A DNA stretch of 10,644 nt from an uncultured Mycoplasmatota bacterium (GTDB lineage: Bacteria > Bacillota_I > Bacilli_A > RF39 > UBA660), in assembly GCA_947297555.1 (NCBI GenBank), contig CAMYTM010000009.1, positions 1 through 10,644 of the forward strand, read 5' to 3'. Both the position numbers and the translations under genes were made by a program. The notes beneath the pieces are model-generated. The model saw nothing but the letters and a program-made list of their open reading frames with translations, was not told the DNA's origin and made no database searches. This document shows positions 7,531 through 10,644 of this stretch, one piece after another. Position 1 is the first letter of the stretch. Each line of letters starts with the position of its first letter.

Positions 7531-7558
7531 TATAAAAAAGAGAATTAAATTTTTTATA
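7531..7558 (-). terminator. Possible AT-only terminator after the OapA-like gene
   Basis: Perfect 9-base arms TATAAAAAA and TTTTTTATA surround a 10-base spacer, 20 to 47 bases past the stop of the OapA-like gene. Read on the minus strand the hairpin ends in T-rich sequence, but the stem contains no G-C pair, so its strength is doubtful. The rest of 7415-7577 is AT-rich spacer with nothing else I recognise. Confidence 0.3.
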
Positions 7559-7577
7559 CTTTACAAGCAATTGCCAA

Positions 7578-8087
7578 TTATTTATGAAAAATTTGTATAA
7601 TTTTTCCTACCATAAAAACAATGCTATCACTTTGTTTCATTGCAATCGTTTTAAAAAGTGCTTTTCCACCAACAGTTATAGCAGAAATCAAAGAAGTAAC
7701 TAAAATGGCGGCCATAATGGGTTGTAAACCAGTATGAATAGTTAAATATAAAGTTAACGTTGCCCCCAAACTTCCGCTTACAATTCCACAAATATCTCCC
7801 ACAATGTCATTACAAACACTAGAAACTTTTGTACTATTTTTGATTAAACGCAAGGAAGAGGCGGCTTCTTTTATCTTTTTAGAATTTCTAGCATGAAAAG
7901 GTGCCTCTTCTGCCGTTAGTACTGCAACTCCAATCATATCAAACAAGATTCCAATTCCGATTACAATAAACAAAATCGCAACGAGTAGTATAATGTTAAA
8001 ATCAGAAACATAAGTAGATAATCCACTAAAAATAGCAGAAAGTGTAAAAGAGATAATAAATACTTGTAAAATCCATTTGTTTTTCAT
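7578..8087 (-). CDS. oapA: Small four-helix membrane protein, DUF21/CorB-like; probable OLE-associated protein OapA
   Basis: A 169-residue integral membrane protein. Four hydrophobic segments lie at about 6-25, 31-56, 92-115 and 121-145. The second and third flank a charged loop rich in Lys/Arg (HARNSKKIKEAASSLRLIKN). Conserved-looking acidic residues lie at helix edges: D50 and E60/E61 in FDMIGVAVLTAEEAPFHAR, D94 and D98 in CNDIVGDICG. The pattern resembles the membrane core of DUF21/CNNM magnesium transport proteins but lacks CBS domains. From memory, OapA of Bacillus halodurans, the partner of OLE RNA, is a four-helix protein of about this size with a basic loop between helices 2 and 3, encoded just downstream of the RNA. 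Here the gene starts 29 bases after the terminator of a structured RNA on the same strand. The start at 8087 has only a weak GAAAGAAG about 11 bases upstream. A TATAAT at 8108-8113 could be a private -10. Confidence 0.65.
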   Translation of the reverse strand: MKNKWILQVFIISFTLSAIFSGLSTYVSDFNIILLVAILFIVIGIGILFDMIGVAVLTAEEAPFHARNSKKIKEAASSLRLIKNSTKVSSVCNDIVGDICGIVSGSLGATLTLYLTIHTGLQPIMAAILVTSLISAITVGGKALFKTIAMKQSDSIVFMVGKIIQIFHK

Positions 8088-8115
8088 ATTTTCTAAAACT
8101 TCTTTCTATTATATT

Positions 8116-8137
8116 AAAAAAAGTTCCGAAGAACTTT
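8116..8137 (-). terminator. Strong rho-independent terminator with UUCG loop, end of the structured RNA
   Basis: On the minus strand AAAGTTC-TTCG-GAACTTT forms a 7-bp stem closed by a C(UUCG)G tetraloop, followed by more T. This ends the structured RNA 29 bases before the OapA-like gene, so that gene must rely on read-through or on its own weak promoter. Confidence 0.88.
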
Positions 8138-8322
8138 AATTTAACAACGTTTGTGGTATCTCACAAATTAATTTTACGGCTTAGGTCGAGTTGAATTTCT
8201 CTATTTTCTCTCCTTTAGTTACCTTAGGGCGATTTCTCCTTTACAGAAAATAATTAAATGTCACCATTTTAATGACTCGATTGCCACTTAGTCCGTACCT
8301 TAAACCTTGTGATGTTGACACT

Positions 8323-8469
8323 CTAGAGGTTTTCCCTAACACATATTAAATAATACTTATTCGCTTTTGCAATAGTGTTTTCAAGAATAATCCATCCCAC
8401 ATTATCACTCACGACATGTGCTTTTATCATTGGATTTGCTTCGATAAAAGGAGGTTGGTTATATGCCAT
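8323..8469 (-). CDS. Possible 48-residue small protein inside the structured RNA
   Basis: On the minus strand an ATG at 8469 is preceded by AAGGAAAG with a 5-base gap and opens 48 codons to TAG (8323-8325). The product begins MAYNQPPFIEANPMIKAHVV, continues SDNVGWIILENTIAKANK, and ends YYLICVRENL. It has mixed composition, no signal peptide and no transmembrane helix, and I do not recognise it. The frame overlaps two of the strongest predicted helices, with the ribosome binding site in the loop of one, so either the RNA is purely noncoding and the frame is chance, or this is a dual-function RNA or a small gene with structured leader and trailer. Confidence 0.27.
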   Translation of the reverse strand: MAYNQPPFIEANPMIKAHVVSDNVGWIILENTIAKANKYYLICVRENL

Positions 8470-8617
8470 TATAACTTTCCTTAAATCTAAAATTATATAC
8501 CCACCCTCATCTGGGCGAAGAAAGCAGAATATATAAAGTGCTCTTCACACAATTAGTAGATTTTTAGCCCTACCTTCATATTATGTATGTGACTAGAATA
8601 ATGCACCACATAACTAA

Positions 8618-8646
8618 ACTATAACATATTTACATGTTTTTGTCAA
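8618..8646 (-). promoter_or_regulatory. Very strong promoter of the structured RNA
   Basis: On the minus strand a perfect TTGACA (8641-8646), a 17-base spacer and TATAGT (8618-8623) preceded by TATGT combine full -35, ideal spacing and extended -10. It is the best promoter in the window, implying an abundant transcript starting near 8611. Confidence 0.88.
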
Positions 8647-8710
8647 ACTTGTACAAACAATATTGACTTATTAAATGATATGCAAAACTACATATTTCAT
8701 GTAATTTTTC

Positions 8711-10588
8711 TTATTTTGATAATTCCTCACAAATTAAATTTGTAATTTCTGTAGGATTTTCTAAAGATAAACCTTCAATTAGTCGGGCTTGAGCATATAA
8801 AATTTTAGTATATTTCATAAGAGAGTCAAAATCGTTTTTCTTATACAAGTCTTCTAGTTTTTTACTAATTTCATGATTTTCATTAATTTCCATTACGATA
8901 TTCGCTTTTACCTTTTGATCCGTTGGCATAGCATTCATCACTTTTTCCATCTCTACTGAAATATCCCCTTTGCTTGTTAAACAAACAGGATGATTCTTGA
9001 GACGATGTGTAAATTGAATACTAGAAATGGAGTCATTTAAAAATTCTTGCATTTTTTCAAATAATTTTTTATTATTTTCATTTGCTTTTTTAAGGGCTTC
9101 TTTTTCTTCCTCAGAATCTAAGTCTATTGCTTCATCACTAACATTCATAAACTTTTTGCCATTATATTCTTGCATAACTTTAAAGACAAACTCGTCCATA
9201 TAATCTGTTAAATAAAGAATTTCAAATCCTTTATCTTTTACGGTTTCCACTTGAGGAAGCAAATCAATTTTGTCAATAGTTTCTCCACAAGCATAATAAA
9301 TAGTTTCTTGATTTTCTATCATATTGTCTACATACTCTTTTAAAGTTAACAATTTTTTCTCTTTAGAAGAAGTATACAAAAGCAAATCTTGTAAATCTTC
9401 TTTTTTCATTCCATAAGAAGTATAAATTCCATATTTTAATTGATTACCAAAATTTTTGAATATTGTTTCATATTGTTCTCGATCTTCTTTTAGCATCATT
9501 TCTAATTCTTTTTTAATTTTAGATTCGATTCCTTTAGCAATCGCCGCAATTTGATGATTTTCTTGTAAAGTCTCACGAGAAATATTCAATGAAATATCTT
9601 CACTGTCTACAAGTCCTTTTACAAAACTAAAATAATCTGGAAGTAAATCATTACATTTATCCATAATAAGAACGCCTTTAGAATAAAGTTGCAAGCCTTT
9701 TTCATATTCTTTTGTATAGTAATCATATGGTGCGTGAGAAGGGATAAACAACAAACTTGTAAAACTACATTTTCCTTCTACGACACTTCTAAACGTACGT
9801 GAAGGTTTTTCATAATCATAAAATTTATCTGTGTAAAAGTCTTGGTATTCTTCATCTTTAACATCTTTCCTATCTTTTTTCCAGATGGGAACCCTACTAT
9901 TTAAAATTTTATCTTCTATTGTAGTGGTTTCTTTATCATCATCTTTTTCTATTTTTTCTTCTTTCATAATAATAGGATAAGAAATATAATCAGAATATTT
10001 TTTTATAAGTCTTTCAATCGTATAGTTTTCTAAAAATTCATCATAGTTTTCCTCTTCTGTATTATCCTTTAAATACAAAATAATTTCTGTTCCATTTTCT
10101 TTTTTATCACATTCTTGAATAGAAAAGCCATCTGCTCCTGTTGATTCCCAAGAATACGCCTTTTCACTATTGATACTTTTGCTAGTAACTTTTACTCGCT
10201 TAGAAATCATAAAAGCGGAATAAAATCCAACGCCAAATTGTCCAATAATTTGCATATCTTTTGTTTCTTCATTATTTTCTTTAAACAATTCCGAACCACT
10301 TCTGGCAATCGTACCTAAATTATTTTCTAATTCTTCTTCGGTCATTCCAATACCATTATCGCGAATGACAATACTTCTTTCTTTTTTATCTAGTTCAATT
10401 CGTATTTCTAAATCTTCTTTTTTAATATTTAATTCAGTGTCTGTTAAAGATTTATAATACAATTTATCTAGAGCATCACTCGCATTGGAAATTAATTCTC
10501 GCAAAAAAATCTCTCTATTTGTATAGATAGAATTAATCATCATATCTAGTAACTTTTTTGATTCTGCTTTAAATTGTTTTTTCTTCAT
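8711..10588 (-). CDS. htpG: Molecular chaperone HtpG (bacterial Hsp90)
   Basis: A 625-residue cytosolic Hsp90, the usual length for HtpG. The N-terminal GHKL ATPase domain shows the catalytic Glu and nucleotide-contacting Asn in LRELISNASDALDK (E31, N35), the adenine-contacting DNGIGM (D77 to M82), and the lid-proximal GQFGVGFYS (116-124). The middle domain carries the ATP-contacting Arg in SLNISRETLQ. A C-terminal dimerisation domain follows with no MEEVD tail, as in bacteria. The linker after the N-domain (about 215-225) is highly charged. AGAAGG (10595-10600) lies 6 bases before the ATG. HtpG folds and stabilises client proteins under heat and other stress. It is preceded by its own promoter and followed on the same strand by the structured RNA, but the RNA's strong promoter suggests separate units. 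Confidence 0.98.
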   Translation of the reverse strand: MKKKQFKAESKKLLDMMINSIYTNREIFLRELISNASDALDKLYYKSLTDTELNIKKEDLEIRIELDKKERSIVIRDNGIGMTEEELENNLGTIARSGSELFKENNEETKDMQIIGQFGVGFYSAFMISKRVKVTSKSINSEKAYSWESTGADGFSIQECDKKENGTEIILYLKDNTEEENYDEFLENYTIERLIKKYSDYISYPIIMKEEKIEKDDDKETTTIEDKILNSRVPIWKKDRKDVKDEEYQDFYTDKFYDYEKPSRTFRSVVEGKCSFTSLLFIPSHAPYDYYTKEYEKGLQLYSKGVLIMDKCNDLLPDYFSFVKGLVDSEDISLNISRETLQENHQIAAIAKGIESKIKKELEMMLKEDREQYETIFKNFGNQLKYGIYTSYGMKKEDLQDLLLYTSSKEKKLLTLKEYVDNMIENQETIYYACGETIDKIDLLPQVETVKDKGFEILYLTDYMDEFVFKVMQEYNGKKFMNVSDEAIDLDSEEEKEALKKANENNKKLFEKMQEFLNDSISSIQFTHRLKNHPVCLTSKGDISVEMEKVMNAMPTDQKVKANIVMEINENHEISKKLEDLYKKNDFDSLMKYTKILYAQARLIEGLSLENPTEITNLICEELSK

Positions 10589-10612
10589 AATAAACCTTCT
10601 TTCTAATAAAAA

Positions 10613-10641
10613 ATATTACACCCAAAAATAGCACTTGTCAA
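10613..10641 (-). promoter_or_regulatory. Promoter of htpG
   Basis: On the minus strand TTGACA (10636-10641) and TAATAT (10613-10618) are separated by 17 bases. The -35 abuts a 7-base match (TAGCACT, 10629-10635 on the plus strand) to one half of the CIRCE heat-shock operator; the partner half would lie beyond the window edge. Confidence 0.7.
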
Positions 10642-10644
10642 TAT

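Larger units (their letters stand above)
8116..8611 (-). ncRNA. ole: Large structured noncoding RNA of about 500 nt, probable OLE RNA
   Basis: This stretch has no long gene but has its own promoter and terminator and is less AT-rich than its surroundings. Predicted helices (plus coordinates; the RNA is the complement) are: 8150-8155 with 8162-8167 (6 bp, 6-base loop); 8175-8179 with 8293-8297 and, nested inside, 8186-8191 with 8275-8280 (5 and 6 bp, an arm enclosing about 80 bases); 8357-8362 with 8385-8390; 8421-8428 with 8443-8450 (8 bp, perfect); and 8451-8464 with 8495-8508 (12 of 14 pairs, both mismatches G-A). Length, complexity and placement immediately upstream of an OapA-like membrane protein match OLE RNA, a membrane-associated RNA of Bacillota tied to magnesium, alcohol and cold tolerance. 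The assignment rests on structure and neighbour, not on a remembered consensus. I saw no tmRNA or RNase P hallmarks. The 5' end is inferred from the promoter. Confidence 0.65.

Noticed and set aside
8446..8474. Plus-strand AAAGGAGG followed 8 bases later by ATG (8463), looking like a gene start
   Set aside because: The frame is ATG CCA TTA TAA, three codons only. The match is the complement of the CCUCCUUU segment of the minus-strand RNA.
8116..8611. tmRNA or RNase P RNA as the identity of the structured RNA
   Set aside because: No tRNA-like Ala acceptor ends, no tag frame ending in ALAA, and none of the conserved RNase P core segments such as GAGGAAAGTCC are present.
8689..8703. TACAT-ATTTC-ATGTA hairpin after the htpG stop as a terminator
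   Set aside because: Only 5 AT-rich pairs and a short GTTTTG tail on the minus strand; too weak to call.

Overview
The window comes from an AT-rich (roughly 70% A+T) bacterium with short intergenic gaps, GGAGG-type ribosome binding sites and promoters of the TTGACA / TRTGnTATAAT kind. TGA is used as a stop (for example the ATGA overlap at 1541-1544), so this is the standard bacterial code and not the Mycoplasma code. Gene content and style suggest a Bacillota member, plausibly an uncultured gut or anaerobic Bacilli/Clostridia lineage; this is inferred from style, not from a marker gene.

Left part (1-2656): the 3' portion of an asparagine synthetase gene (asnB) is translationally coupled to a PAP2-type membrane phosphatase. 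A TspO/MBR membrane protein gene converges on them from the minus strand. Next (2719-4346) comes a plus-strand two-gene operon: a uracil-DNA-glycosylase-superfamily gene carrying a one-base frameshift, then a queuosine-salvage glycosidase (Qng1/DUF2419 family).

Middle (4402-7454): a YjjG-type HAD nucleotidase (minus) is divergent from a Ppx/GppA-like phosphatase (plus). The Ppx-like promoter is overlapped by a perfect 11-bp inverted repeat that looks like an operator. A membrane-anchored CapA-family protein (minus) follows, behind a hairpin terminator.

Right part (7578-10644), all minus strand: htpG (Hsp90), then a stretch of about 620 bases without a long gene, then a 169-residue four-helix membrane protein. 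The stretch has a near-perfect promoter (TTGACA, 17 bases, TATAGT), several strong predicted helices and a UUCG-capped terminator, so it encodes a discrete RNA of about 500 nt. Its size, ornate structure and position directly upstream of a DUF21/CorB-like small membrane protein match the OLE RNA / OapA ribonucleoprotein system. That is my best identification and the most interesting item here. The RNA also contains a 48-codon reading frame with a good ribosome binding site, and an anti-Shine-Dalgarno-like segment, neither of which the OLE assignment explains.

I saw no tRNA, rRNA, CRISPR array, insertion sequence or prophage genes.
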